A stretch of DNA of 41,679 nt from an uncultured Hellea sp. (GTDB lineage: Bacteria > Pseudomonadota > Alphaproteobacteria > Caulobacterales > Maricaulaceae), in NCBI GenBank assembly GCA_938007935.1, contig CALLMD010000025.1, positions 1 to 41,679 on the forward strand, in the 5' to 3' direction. The translations under genes were made by a program, and so were the position numbers. Below are positions 16,177 through 24,858 of the stretch, piece by piece. The notes under the pieces are model-generated. The model made no database searches. It saw only the letters and a program-made list of their open reading frames with translations, and had not been told where the DNA came from. Position 1 is the stretch's first letter; every line of letters begins with the position of its first letter.

Positions 16177-16339
16177 AGGTAACTGTCCTGATTGTTAAAG
16201 TTTCTCATTGTTTAGCGTTTGCTTCACTCACGTCAAGAAAAGGCCGCGCTTTGGAAAGACATTAAGTTTAAGGGCGGGCAGTTAAGGGAAAATTAGCCAT
16301 ATTTATTGTAAACTTCTTAAAGAAACAGAGGAGTTTACT

Positions 16340-17299
16340 ATGTCTGTCAAATTATGGCTTACATTGGGCGCATCACTTTCACTTCTTGCTGCGTGTGCAA
16401 CCCATCAAGAAAATCCAAATTATGCCTATTCGACGAAATATAAGGCTGGAACCCCGACAACATCTTATGCCCAGACTTCTTCTGCAAGTTATCAAAACGG
16501 CGCGACGACGACATATGCCTCCGCATCTGCACCAAGCACTGGTGAATATACGCGTATTGATCAACCCTGTTTACGAAAAGAGAAAAACCATGAGCTTATC
16601 GGCGCTGGACTTGGTGGCTCTATAGGTGCCTTTGCTGGCAAAGAGCTTATTGGTGGTACTAAAGGCACCGTCATAGGCGCAGGGCTAGGCGGCGCTGTAG
16701 GATATGGAATTGGCGATAAGACAGTGAGTTGCGATCCGCAAACATTCGTTATGCAAAGTTCTCAGCCAACTGCAGCAACAACGTATCAGTCACAAACAGG
16801 TCAAAGTGGTGCAGCTCAAAGTATTATTGTAACGCAAGATAGTTATGACGTTCCAGCAACTCATCAATATGTCTCAGCCGATGAATCCCGAGTTGTTTAT
16901 CAATCACCTCGTGTTGAGTACAAAGCGCCAACTGATGAACAATTTGCTGATATTTCGGATATAGGAACGCCTGGATATCAGGTATTGCAGTCTCAAATTA
17001 TTGAAGAGCCCGCACCTATTCAAAAAGTTGCTACTGCCGCGTCTTCTGCGCAATTAGTCGACTATGATTACTCCGATAACGTTATTTCCGCGAACACATT
17101 TTCAACGCCAGAATATTCTGAAACGCGGATTTTGGGCGGCTTGGAAACTAATCACGTGGTAGCCGAGGGCGATACTGTCTATTCTCTGGCGCGTAAAAAC
17201 TGCACCGGTGTGAATGATATTAAGTCTTTGAATAATCTGGACTACAAATTTTCTATTAAAATCGGTGATAGCTTAACTTTACCAAGTTCTAAATGCTAG
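16340..17299 (+). CDS. Lipoprotein with glycine zipper and LysM domain
   Basis: A 319-residue envelope protein. Residues 1-20 (ending LSLLAAC) form a lipoprotein signal with lipobox Cys. A Ser/Thr/Tyr/Ala-rich stretch follows, then a glycine-zipper pair (GAGLGGSIGAFAGKEL and GAGLGGAVGYGIG, about 87-125) of the kind that inserts in or spans the outer membrane, another low-complexity linker, and a C-terminal LysM (HVVAEGDTVYSLARKN to the final Cys, about 270-319) for peptidoglycan binding. The order lipid anchor, glycine zipper, LysM suggests an outer-membrane protein tying the membrane to the wall; this is inference from domains. GAGGAG precedes the ATG. Confidence 0.82.
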   Translation: MSVKLWLTLGASLSLLAACATHQENPNYAYSTKYKAGTPTTSYAQTSSASYQNGATTTYASASAPSTGEYTRIDQPCLRKEKNHELIGAGLGGSIGAFAGKELIGGTKGTVIGAGLGGAVGYGIGDKTVSCDPQTFVMQSSQPTAATTYQSQTGQSGAAQSIIVTQDSYDVPATHQYVSADESRVVYQSPRVEYKAPTDEQFADISDIGTPGYQVLQSQIIEEPAPIQKVATAASSAQLVDYDYSDNVISANTFSTPEYSETRILGGLETNHVVAEGDTVYSLARKNCTGVNDIKSLNNLDYKFSIKIGDSLTLPSSKC

Positions 17300-17328
17300 C
17301 AGCCTCCATAAATTGACTCTTTCTCTAT

Positions 17329-17363
17329 GATAGCGCTGTCATTTTACTAAGGATTGCGCTATC
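17329..17363 (+). promoter_or_regulatory. 8-bp inverted repeat in the pyk leader region
   Basis: Perfect arms GATAGCGC (17329-17336) and GCGCTATC (17356-17363) separated by 19 bases, between the LysM lipoprotein gene and pyk. No T run follows, so it is not a typical intrinsic terminator. It could be an operator upstream of pyk, a 5'-leader hairpin, or a weak terminator for the gene before it. Confidence 0.45.
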
Positions 17364-17395
17364 CGTCCGGTAATTTTAATTTATAGGATGATGAC

Positions 17396-18811
17396 ATGAG
17401 GAAACGGTCAGCAAAAATTTTAGCGACTGTTGGGCCAGCAAGCTCTGCTCCTGATACTTTAAGACTACTACATGATGTTGGTGTTGATGCCTTTAGGCTC
17501 AATTTCTCACATGGGAGCCATGAGGATCATGCGCGCTCTGTAAAAGCTATCCGCGCAATTGAAAAAGTAACAGGTAATCCGATAACGATTGTGGCTGATA
17601 TGCAAGGGCCGAAGCTTCGCTGTGGTGAGTTTGAAGACAAAAAAATAGAACTGCGCTACGGCGAAACCATTGAAATCATCAAAAGCGATAAGCCAGGAAA
17701 AGATGGCGTCATCTCTATGCCTCATCAGGAATTGATGGACGCTATGGAAGAGGGTCACGTTTTAAAATTTGATGATGGTAAATTGATGGTAACAATCCTT
17801 TCCAATGATGGAAAACGGATGAAAGCCCGCGTTGATGTGCCAGGCGTTCTCAAGAACAAAAAAGGTATCAATGTAATCGGCGCGGTACTGCCTATGTCGG
17901 CAATGACCGAAAAAGACAAAATAGATATGGATTTTGCGCTCTCGCAAGAGGTGGATTACATCGCCTTGTCTTTTGTTCAGACCGCGCAAGATGTCATTGA
18001 TGCACGGAAAATAATTGGCGATAAAGCGGGTATCATTGTCAAAATTGAAAAGCCTTCAGCTGTTGAATTTTTAGATGACATATTGCGCATGGCTGATGCG
18101 GCTATGGTTGCGCGGGGTGACCTTGGCGTAGAGCTTCCTCTGGAGCAAGTGCCTGTTGTGCAGCGGCAAATAATCCGCAAAGCGCGCGCGATGGGTAAGC
18201 CCGTTATTGTGGCAACACATATGCTCGAATCGATGATTGATGCGCCGACGCCAACACGCGCCGAAGCGTCAGATGTTGCGACGGCGATTTATCAAGGCGC
18301 GGATGCGGTGATGTTATCAGCCGAAACTGCTGTTGGACGTCATCCTGCGACTGCGGTGGCTATTATGGACCGTATTATCGTTGCCGCCGAAGCAGACCCA
18401 GAGTTTTGGAAATATTTCAAGCAAATTGATCTTCCGCATGAAGCCACGCCTGAAGACGCGATTAGTCAATCCGTTCGAGGTATTGTGGAGACGTTGGATT
18501 GTAAAGCCGTTTTAGGATATACGCTGACGGGTTCGACTGTTCAGCGTATTTCGCGGCAAAGACCGCCTTGTAAAATTATCTGCCTGACACCCCGCCACAG
18601 CACCGCGAGCCGTCTGGCACTGAGTTGGGGCGTCGTGCCTGTTGTGACGCGCGACCCGAAGGGTTTCGAGGATATGCTTACCAATATTCAAGGACTCGCG
18701 AAAAGTGATCGCGTGAACTTGACAGTCGGCGATAAGGTAATGGTCTCTGCCGGAATTCCCTTTGGACGCCCCGGCACCACCAATATGCTGCAAATCGTTA
18801 CGATCGAATAG
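17396..18811 (+). CDS. pyk: Pyruvate kinase
   Basis: A 471-residue pyruvate kinase, the usual bacterial length, converting phosphoenolpyruvate and ADP to pyruvate and ATP. Visible: ATVGPASSAP at the N-terminus, RLNFSHGSHEDH (substrate-binding Arg and Asn/Ser), MQGPKLRCGEF, VKIEKPSAVEF with the catalytic Lys and metal-binding Glu, MVARGDLGVELP, and ATHMLESMIDAPTPTRAEAS. AGGATGA lies ahead of the ATG. An inverted repeat sits about 35-65 bases upstream and may take part in control. Its stop codon is six bases from that of the convergent amidohydrolase gene. Confidence 0.97.
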   Translation: MRKRSAKILATVGPASSAPDTLRLLHDVGVDAFRLNFSHGSHEDHARSVKAIRAIEKVTGNPITIVADMQGPKLRCGEFEDKKIELRYGETIEIIKSDKPGKDGVISMPHQELMDAMEEGHVLKFDDGKLMVTILSNDGKRMKARVDVPGVLKNKKGINVIGAVLPMSAMTEKDKIDMDFALSQEVDYIALSFVQTAQDVIDARKIIGDKAGIIVKIEKPSAVEFLDDILRMADAAMVARGDLGVELPLEQVPVVQRQIIRKARAMGKPVIVATHMLESMIDAPTPTRAEASDVATAIYQGADAVMLSAETAVGRHPATAVAIMDRIIVAAEADPEFWKYFKQIDLPHEATPEDAISQSVRGIVETLDCKAVLGYTLTGSTVQRISRQRPPCKIICLTPRHSTASRLALSWGVVPVVTRDPKGFEDMLTNIQGLAKSDRVNLTVGDKVMVSAGIPFGRPGTTNMLQIVTIE

Positions 18812-18817
18812 TAGAGG

Positions 18818-21800
18818 TTACTCCCACCAATAAGGTAGTCTTTTAGTGTCTCCCGTATGGACTTCATTCATAGTCTCGGCTTCATAGAGGCGGCCGCCAA
18901 TCATAACATGCTCAATGGTGTCTGTGTTTCGGATGTCCTCAAGCGGATTATCAGATAGAACCACTAAGTCGGCGAGTTTACCTTCTTCAAGGCTTCCAAT
19001 ATCTTTATCAAACCCAAGATGTCTTGCAGGTTCTGTTGTCGCTGTACGCAGCGCTTGAACGGGGCTCATACCGCCGCGGGCAAAGCTCCACATCTCCCAA
19101 TGAGCCGCAAGTCCTTCTCGTTGTCCATGCGCGCCAATAGAGACCGGCACACCGGCTTCGAGAAGCTCTTTCGATGCCGTCGCAGCCGCAGCATCCGCAT
19201 AATCTTCATCAGGTGCCATTTGACGGCGAACAGCACGTGCTTGGAGCACAGTTGGCGGGACGTGCTTAGATAGAATTGGATGCTTCCAGACATCTGATTC
19301 CTGATAATAATAATCTTCGCCGCGTACGCCGCCATAGGTCACTGCGAGGGTAGGTGTATAAGCGACATTTGTCTGGCCATACATTTGCACAACGTCGTCA
19401 TAAATGGCCGCGACGGGCAAGTTATGTTCGACGGATGTATTTCCGTCTGCAACGAGGCTCATATCCATGTGATAGAGCGAGCCGCCTTCTGCGACGACGA
19501 TAAGGTCATTATCACGTGAGGCTTTGACGACCTGTTGGCGCTGGTCTCGGCGGGGCTGATTGTAGTTTTTTACGCCGTGCGCGCCTTGGTTTTTAAGACG
19601 GGCGACATGTTCCTGCGCGTCATCTTCGCTTTGAATATTGGCAAAGAAGCCGGGCGCTTTCGCGCCGTAAATCACTTCGCCCGTAGAATATGTGCGCGGG
19701 GCAAGCAGTTTACCAGCGCGCTGCATTTCGCTTGCCGCGAATATTTCACTTGCGCGGCTGGAGGGGTCGAAGATAGTTGTGACGCCAAGCGCCAGATGAG
19801 CGAGGGCTTTCCAGTTTTGTTCTGGGATAAGCTCATTTGTCCCTTGAGGGCCATGAGCGTGGGCATCAATAAAGCCGGGGACAATGGTCTTGCCCTCTAG
19901 ATCAACAATTTTGACCGAGCCTTCTACCTCAATATCCTCACCGATAGCGGAAATTCTGTCACCTTCAATCAAGATTGTGCCGCTTTCGATAACGCCGCCA
20001 TCTTTATCAGACATTGTGATGATACGGGCATTTGTTAGCGCGACTTGCCCTGTGGGCTTATCGGCTTTGACCTTATAGGATAAATTTATGCCGTCTTTAG
20101 GTGGTTCAAAATCTTCATCCATGACGGTCGTCGCATCGATTGAGAATAAAGTCGGACCGAGTGTCCAGTTCAATTTGTTATCCGTTGTCCAGCTTGGATA
20201 GGTGGAGCCGCCATGACTAACCTTGGTTACTGGCAAGGCGTCGGCTTTCATTCCAGCGGCCACATTTTGCGGGCCTTTCAAAGCTGGCATCACATAGAGG
20301 TTATAGTTTTCTCTAAAGGCAATCATTTTACCGTTGGGTGAAACATGATAGCTCTGCGCCATGCCAGAAGAGGCATGTTTACGCTCGTCACCCCCTAAAA
20401 GATTCGTCGAAACGAGGGTGGCTTTTTTATCTATGGATTTGGTGAAATAGAGGCGAAGATCATCACCATCAAAATGCGGATCATTGCCCGACTTACTCAC
20501 TAATACAGCGTCATGTGCTCCAACGGATTGCACATAGATACCTGTCCCATTTGACCATTCAGGCGCGGTCATAAACCCGCCAGACCCTTTTTCATAGGTG
20601 ATGAATTCACCGCTGGGTGAAAAGGCTGGGCGTCGATAATGACCCGGGTTTTTTGTATGGGTCGTGATGGCTTTGGAGGCGACATTGATCGAATGAATGG
20701 CCCCAAGATCATTATCGGACCATGTGGTGAAGATAATAGATTTGGAATCGCGAGACCAGCTTGGATATAATTCTCTAACATTATCAGGAAGTTTAGTTAA
20801 ATCACTGATTTTATTGTTTTTTAAGTTTCTTAGGTAAAGTTTTCCAAGACTTTCATAGACAACTTTTTTGCCATCTGGGGAGACTTGGACGAAGCGCGGC
20901 ATTTTAGTCTCAAATTCTTCGGGTGAAACCTCAACGTCAGGACGCGGTGCATCCATAACTGTACGCGTATCTTTGACGGTAAAGTCAACATGCTCAATAT
21001 TATCATTGGAAATATCAACCGAATGAATAAGGCCGTTTGCCCAGAAATAAAGCGTCTTTAAATCTGGGCTCCAATCCATATTCGGATAGAGACCTTGCAC
21101 GCCCCATGTTTCCTGCATGTCTTGGTCTAGGTGATCAAATATCATGCGCTCTTCACCGCTTTCTAAATCTTTGAGGAAGAGCTTAGACTTGGCGCGAACC
21201 CGTTTGACAAAGGCGAGATATTTTCCGTCGGGTGAGGGCGCGGGACGTACGGCCCCACCAGCGCCGCCAGCCGCCGTATCAATTTCACCCGTTTCCATAT
21301 CATAGCGTTTAATTTGAAAAATTTCGGTATTTGAATCCTGAGCATATTCGAAAATGGGGCCTGATGTGGTGTTCTGCGTATAATAAACATATTTACCATC
21401 ATGTGAGAACATAGGCTCACCCAATTCTTTCTGATGCGCTTCAGATGGTTTTTTGACAAGCTGAACACCGGAGCCGCCGCTTGTGTGGTAAAGCCAGATT
21501 TCACCGACACCTAATGAGCGTGATGTTGTGAAATGCTTACGTGCCGCAATAAACTGTCCATCGGGGGACCAAGTCGGGTTATTTAAAAGACGGAAGCTTT
21601 CTTTGGTGACCTGTTTTTTATTCTCGCCATCAATATCCATAATCCAGATATTGTCGCCGCCCGCACGGTCAGAGGTAAAGGCGATTTGCTTTCCATCGGG
21701 TGAAAAACGCGGCTGCATTTCCCAGGCTAGGCCGCTTGCGATATTTGTCGCAGCTCCGCCTGTGATAGGCATGGTGTAAATGTCGCCCAGCATATCAAAT

Positions 21801-22132
21801 GCGATGGTTTTGCCGTCTGGCGACACATCGAGGCTCATCCATGTACCTTGATCGACATTAATATCAATTTCCCGCTTGTCACCGGGTGGGTTCATGACAT
21901 CCCATTTTTCATCTTCTTCCGCTTTATCTTCTTTATCAGCACCTTCTTTTAGGTCCATTTTGGCATCAACCGCTTTTGTGGCTTTTTTAGGTTTTAGCTT
22001 GGGTTTTGGCGCTTCGACTTTCGTACTTGCAGGGGTTTTCTTTTTATGAGGATGTGTATCTGCTATAGCTGTGAAAGCGATAGCCGTTGAAACGGCGATG
22101 CCGCCCAATAGAAGGTTCTTAAAGGATGTCAT
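18818..22132 (-). CDS. Exported TolB/PD40 propeller fused to an amidohydrolase
   Basis: A 1104-residue two-part protein. Residues 1-25 are a signal peptide; about 30-70 is a Lys/Pro/Ala-rich linker. About 85-660 holds repeated WD40-like PD40 units typical of TolB propellers (SPDGKTIAFD, SPDGKQIAFTSDRAGGDNIW, SPDGKYLAFVKR, SRDSKSIIFTTWSD, SPNGKMIAF). About 690-1104 is an amidohydrolase with the metal-binding VPGFIDAHAHG near 745-757, later SVEHNLP, SIGAHGQ and the closing GSLEEGKLADLVVLSDNP. The domain pair is known from secreted peptidase-like or amidase enzymes in marine bacteria; the substrate is probably a small peptide or N-acyl compound, by inference. The upstream M28 peptidase gene, 86 bases away, supports a role in peptide use. 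Confidence 0.9.
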   Translation of the reverse strand: MTSFKNLLLGGIAVSTAIAFTAIADTHPHKKKTPASTKVEAPKPKLKPKKATKAVDAKMDLKEGADKEDKAEEDEKWDVMNPPGDKREIDINVDQGTWMSLDVSPDGKTIAFDMLGDIYTMPITGGAATNIASGLAWEMQPRFSPDGKQIAFTSDRAGGDNIWIMDIDGENKKQVTKESFRLLNNPTWSPDGQFIAARKHFTTSRSLGVGEIWLYHTSGGSGVQLVKKPSEAHQKELGEPMFSHDGKYVYYTQNTTSGPIFEYAQDSNTEIFQIKRYDMETGEIDTAAGGAGGAVRPAPSPDGKYLAFVKRVRAKSKLFLKDLESGEERMIFDHLDQDMQETWGVQGLYPNMDWSPDLKTLYFWANGLIHSVDISNDNIEHVDFTVKDTRTVMDAPRPDVEVSPEEFETKMPRFVQVSPDGKKVVYESLGKLYLRNLKNNKISDLTKLPDNVRELYPSWSRDSKSIIFTTWSDNDLGAIHSINVASKAITTHTKNPGHYRRPAFSPSGEFITYEKGSGGFMTAPEWSNGTGIYVQSVGAHDAVLVSKSGNDPHFDGDDLRLYFTKSIDKKATLVSTNLLGGDERKHASSGMAQSYHVSPNGKMIAFRENYNLYVMPALKGPQNVAAGMKADALPVTKVSHGGSTYPSWTTDNKLNWTLGPTLFSIDATTVMDEDFEPPKDGINLSYKVKADKPTGQVALTNARIITMSDKDGGVIESGTILIEGDRISAIGEDIEVEGSVKIVDLEGKTIVPGFIDAHAHGPQGTNELIPEQNWKALAHLALGVTTIFDPSSRASEIFAASEMQRAGKLLAPRTYSTGEVIYGAKAPGFFANIQSEDDAQEHVARLKNQGAHGVKNYNQPRRDQRQQVVKASRDNDLIVVAEGGSLYHMDMSLVADGNTSVEHNLPVAAIYDDVVQMYGQTNVAYTPTLAVTYGGVRGEDYYYQESDVWKHPILSKHVPPTVLQARAVRRQMAPDEDYADAAAATASKELLEAGVPVSIGAHGQREGLAAHWEMWSFARGGMSPVQALRTATTEPARHLGFDKDIGSLEEGKLADLVVLSDNPLEDIRNTDTIEHVMIGGRLYEAETMNEVHTGDTKRLPYWWE

Positions 22133-22218
22133 ACGAATCTCACCTGTTTATGTTTTTAATATGTCTAAGCCTCGCCGCGAGCTGCGTCATGCGAGTTCGC
22201 CTAAAAGGCGAATTAAGC

Positions 22219-23598
22219 CTAGAAACGTCCAGCTGCACCCGGAAAGACAACGGGCGTTTCTGAGCCGTCTTTTGCGACGGCGCTGACTCCAAAGAAGTAA
22301 TTATCAATGACGAGGTTTTTAAACTCCCATTCATTGACCTTACCGATAAAACGCGAATGCGTCCATTCAGGCGCGGTCGTTAAGCGCCAATGTACACGGT
22401 ATCCTGCAAGATTGCTTGCATTTTCAGGCGTGTCCCAAGTGAGTTTGGCGGATGGTTGCACCGCGCCAGAGGCTTCGACATTTGCCGGGAAGGGCGGCGC
22501 GCCTGCCATACCTGCCATTGTAATGGCGTTGAGGGCTGTGAGTTTGGCAGCGTAGTTAGCGTCTACGCCGTCCATTGTGTCACCGTAAACGATGCCGTTC
22601 TCAGTTCGTAAATCTTGATGTTGCCTGTCATAATGCTCATGAGTTTCCATGATGCGTATGCCGGGTATACCAACGACGTTAAAAGGGCGGTGATGGCCGC
22701 CGCGTCCAAAACGATCAAGGCGATAGATGAGCATAACATTGAGGTTCGTCATATATTGATCAGCTTGCGCTTTGATATAGCGGGCGAGGTTACGTGAGGG
22801 GCTATCGACTTCACCGCCTGTAAAACGGCGGGAGCGGGCTTCGGCCTCCGTTTCATTGGCGCGCGTGCCTTCTGAGAAAACACGAACACTTGAATTATCT
22901 ATCACGCCATCAATGCCTGAAATGTTGGAAATCATATCGTTATTGAGAACGCCTTTAATCTCCCAGCCTTCCTTGAGAGCATGTTCAGCCACAATTTTGC
23001 CGCCAAAGAGGCCCTGTTCTTCGCCTGAGAGGCCAGCATAGATGATGGAACCTGCATATTTGCGTTTAGACATGATGCGCGCCGCCTCGATTGTGCCCGC
23101 CATGCCAGAAGCATTATCATTTGCGCCGGGGCTGTCATCTGTCCCGTTGAGCGGGTCCGTGACGCGGCTATCAATATCGCCGCTCATCATGACATAGCGG
23201 TTGGGGTCTATTGTGCCTTTTTGAATAGCCAGAACGGAGACGACCTCGGTCGGCTCAGGAATGCGTCTTTCACCTTCTATTGTGTCAGAGACATAAATGA
23301 CTTCAAGGCATCCACCGCAGTCTTTTGAAATCTTCTCAAACTCGGCAAATATCCATCGCCGCGCCGCGCCAATGCCGCGTGTCTCGCTTTCGGTTTCGGA
23401 TAGTGTGTGGCGCGTTCCAAAATCGACGAGGGTTTGTATGTCAGCTTGAATCCGCTCTGCAGAAGGTTCTAAGGCTATAGCGTAAATGTCTTGGACTTCT
23501 GAGGGCGGGCCGAATTCCGATTTCTGCGCTTGAGCCGAACAAGAGACTAAAGACAAACTTGATATTAATAGCGTCGATGTAAATAAAAATTTGCGCAT
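22219..23598 (-). CDS. M28 family metallopeptidase, lipoprotein, with fibronectin III tail
   Basis: About 459 residues. The start at 23598 (MRKFLFTSTLLISSLSLVSC) has AGGA at good spacing and gives a lipobox with Cys20; an upstream ATG at 23619 overlaps the desaturase stop and is possible but less likely. The M28 two-zinc aminopeptidase pattern is visible: GDIDSR, DDSPGANDNASGMAG, LSGEEQGLFGG with the catalytic and metal Glu, NNDMISN, and ETHEHYDRQHQ. The C-terminal ~90 residues (from about 368: PPFPANVEASG to the end) look like a fibronectin type III domain. Likely a periplasmic or surface aminopeptidase releasing N-terminal residues from peptides. Neighbours: desaturase upstream, amidohydrolase downstream. 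Confidence 0.9.
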   Translation of the reverse strand: MRKFLFTSTLLISSLSLVSCSAQAQKSEFGPPSEVQDIYAIALEPSAERIQADIQTLVDFGTRHTLSETESETRGIGAARRWIFAEFEKISKDCGGCLEVIYVSDTIEGERRIPEPTEVVSVLAIQKGTIDPNRYVMMSGDIDSRVTDPLNGTDDSPGANDNASGMAGTIEAARIMSKRKYAGSIIYAGLSGEEQGLFGGKIVAEHALKEGWEIKGVLNNDMISNISGIDGVIDNSSVRVFSEGTRANETEAEARSRRFTGGEVDSPSRNLARYIKAQADQYMTNLNVMLIYRLDRFGRGGHHRPFNVVGIPGIRIMETHEHYDRQHQDLRTENGIVYGDTMDGVDANYAAKLTALNAITMAGMAGAPPFPANVEASGAVQPSAKLTWDTPENASNLAGYRVHWRLTTAPEWTHSRFIGKVNEWEFKNLVIDNYFFGVSAVAKDGSETPVVFPGAAGRF

Positions 23599-23615
23599 TA
23601 TGGTCCTGTTTCTAT

Positions 23616-24524
23616 TCATGCTGTCGTGGCGGCCTTCATAACTGAGAGATAGCCCTTTTTGATTTCCATCTGGCCATGATGGTTTTTCATGGCGTTGTGT
23701 AGGGCTTTTAAGCGGTAACAAGGCACGAACATATAGACATGATGCTCGACATGGTAATTTACCCAATAAGGCCCAAAGAAAATTTTCTCGAATATATTTG
23801 TATAGGTCGTGCGGGCATGGGTCAGGGGATTATCATCATAGCTCGTGATGGCATGCTCCGTAATGTTTCTCAGCCTCAGAACGACGAAGAACCACGTCCA
23901 AAGCGGTAAGAGCCATAAGACAATATAGACCCACCAATATCCAATTGCGGTTAAACCCGCGAAAAGGATGACGTTGGTAACTAGGTAGGGCCAAGGCGAT
24001 GTTTTTTGAAAAGCATCTGCGCCTTCAATATCGAGCGTTTCGCCATCTTTCATTTTAAAGGTAGCGAGGCGAATGCGTAAAAACGTCATTCCCGTTATAT
24101 CGCGGATAAGTTTACGGCGAAGGCTGGCTTTGGATACGGGGTATTTTTTCGATAGCGGGAGGTCGGGATCGAGCTCGCTTTGTGTAAATCGATGGTGCTT
24201 TAAATGATATTTACGGTAGCTATCTAAATCGCCGCCATAAGGCGCGCCCAATAAATATTTCCCGACAAATTCATTTAAGAACCTAGTTTTGAATAAAATA
24301 CCATGGGCAGCATCATGCATTAAAATCGACATGCCATGTTGACGAGACCCAATGAGCAGGAACGCGAGAATAAATGTGAGTACATTCGGCCAAATGATAA
24401 ACATCGCCATTGCGCCAAATACAACAAGCCAAACATGTAGCGTAAGCCAAGCGCCCCATAAATCAGACCTTTGCGCCAGAGTTTTTAACTGGGCCTTGGG
24501 GATATATTGTAAAGATGCTCCCAT
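23616..24524 (-). CDS. Membrane fatty acid desaturase family protein
   Basis: A 302-residue integral membrane di-iron enzyme. The three histidine boxes are visible: HDAAHG, HLKHHRFT and HVEHHVYM, with hydrophobic segments between them (WLVVFGAMAMFIIWPNVLTF, YLVTNVILFAGLTAIGYWW, and WLLPLWTWFFVVL). Such enzymes introduce double bonds or hydroxyl groups into acyl chains or related lipids such as carotenoids. The exact substrate cannot be told. An in-frame stop precedes the ATG at 24524, so that start is the first possible; GAGG is very close to it. The gene overlaps or abuts the M28 peptidase gene downstream, though a functional link is not obvious. Confidence 0.88.
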   Translation of the reverse strand: MGASLQYIPKAQLKTLAQRSDLWGAWLTLHVWLVVFGAMAMFIIWPNVLTFILAFLLIGSRQHGMSILMHDAAHGILFKTRFLNEFVGKYLLGAPYGGDLDSYRKYHLKHHRFTQSELDPDLPLSKKYPVSKASLRRKLIRDITGMTFLRIRLATFKMKDGETLDIEGADAFQKTSPWPYLVTNVILFAGLTAIGYWWVYIVLWLLPLWTWFFVVLRLRNITEHAITSYDDNPLTHARTTYTNIFEKIFFGPYWVNYHVEHHVYMFVPCYRLKALHNAMKNHHGQMEIKKGYLSVMKAATTA

Positions 24525-24627
24525 ACCTCAACATGCGGCTCATGGGAGAATGTGTCAATATGACGGTCAAACCTTCCCACTCTAATGGCGCGTTGAAATA
24601 TCCATCAATTATCCTTAGATAGTCTTC

Positions 24628-24774
24628 ATGAGTGAAAAACCTGTTCGACCCAAAGCCGCAAAGCTGTCCCGCGAAGAACGCCTCGCAGAAAATTTGCGCG
24701 CAAATCTCCGCCGCCGTAAACAAGCAACGCGAAAAGTTACGAAAGATAGTACAGCACCCAAAACTCAGCCGTGA
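24628..24774 (+). CDS. Small basic protein upstream of murA
   Basis: A 48-residue frame, ATG at 24628 to TGA at 24774: MSEKPVRPKAAKLSREERLA, then ENLRANLRRRKQATRK and a short tail ending TQP. It is strongly basic and predicted helical in the centre. The core LSREERLAENLRANLRRRK resembles short conserved proteins often found just before murA in alphaproteobacteria; that comparison is from memory and the function is unknown. The gene lies 84 bases ahead of murA on the same strand. Codon use looks like the neighbours. It is too short for automatic calling at 60 residues. Confidence 0.65.
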   Translation: MSEKPVRPKAAKLSREERLAENLRANLRRRKQATRKVTKDSTAPKTQP

Positions 24775-24858
24775 CAATCAAGGCGAAACTGCCTTAAGAC
24801 GGCCTAAGAATTGGCGAAATGATTCCGCAAGCTGACATCTTTTCGCAAAGGAACAAAG

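Noticed and set aside
19019..21779. Many open frames antisense to the amidohydrolase gene
   Set aside because: They are shadows of a long, codon-biased gene, with no domains or ribosome-binding sites of their own.
22196..22212. Hairpin TTCGCCT-AAA-AGGCGAA as terminator after the M28 gene
   Set aside because: It lies within the coding strand's end region of an operon and has no T run on the minus strand, so termination there is unlikely.
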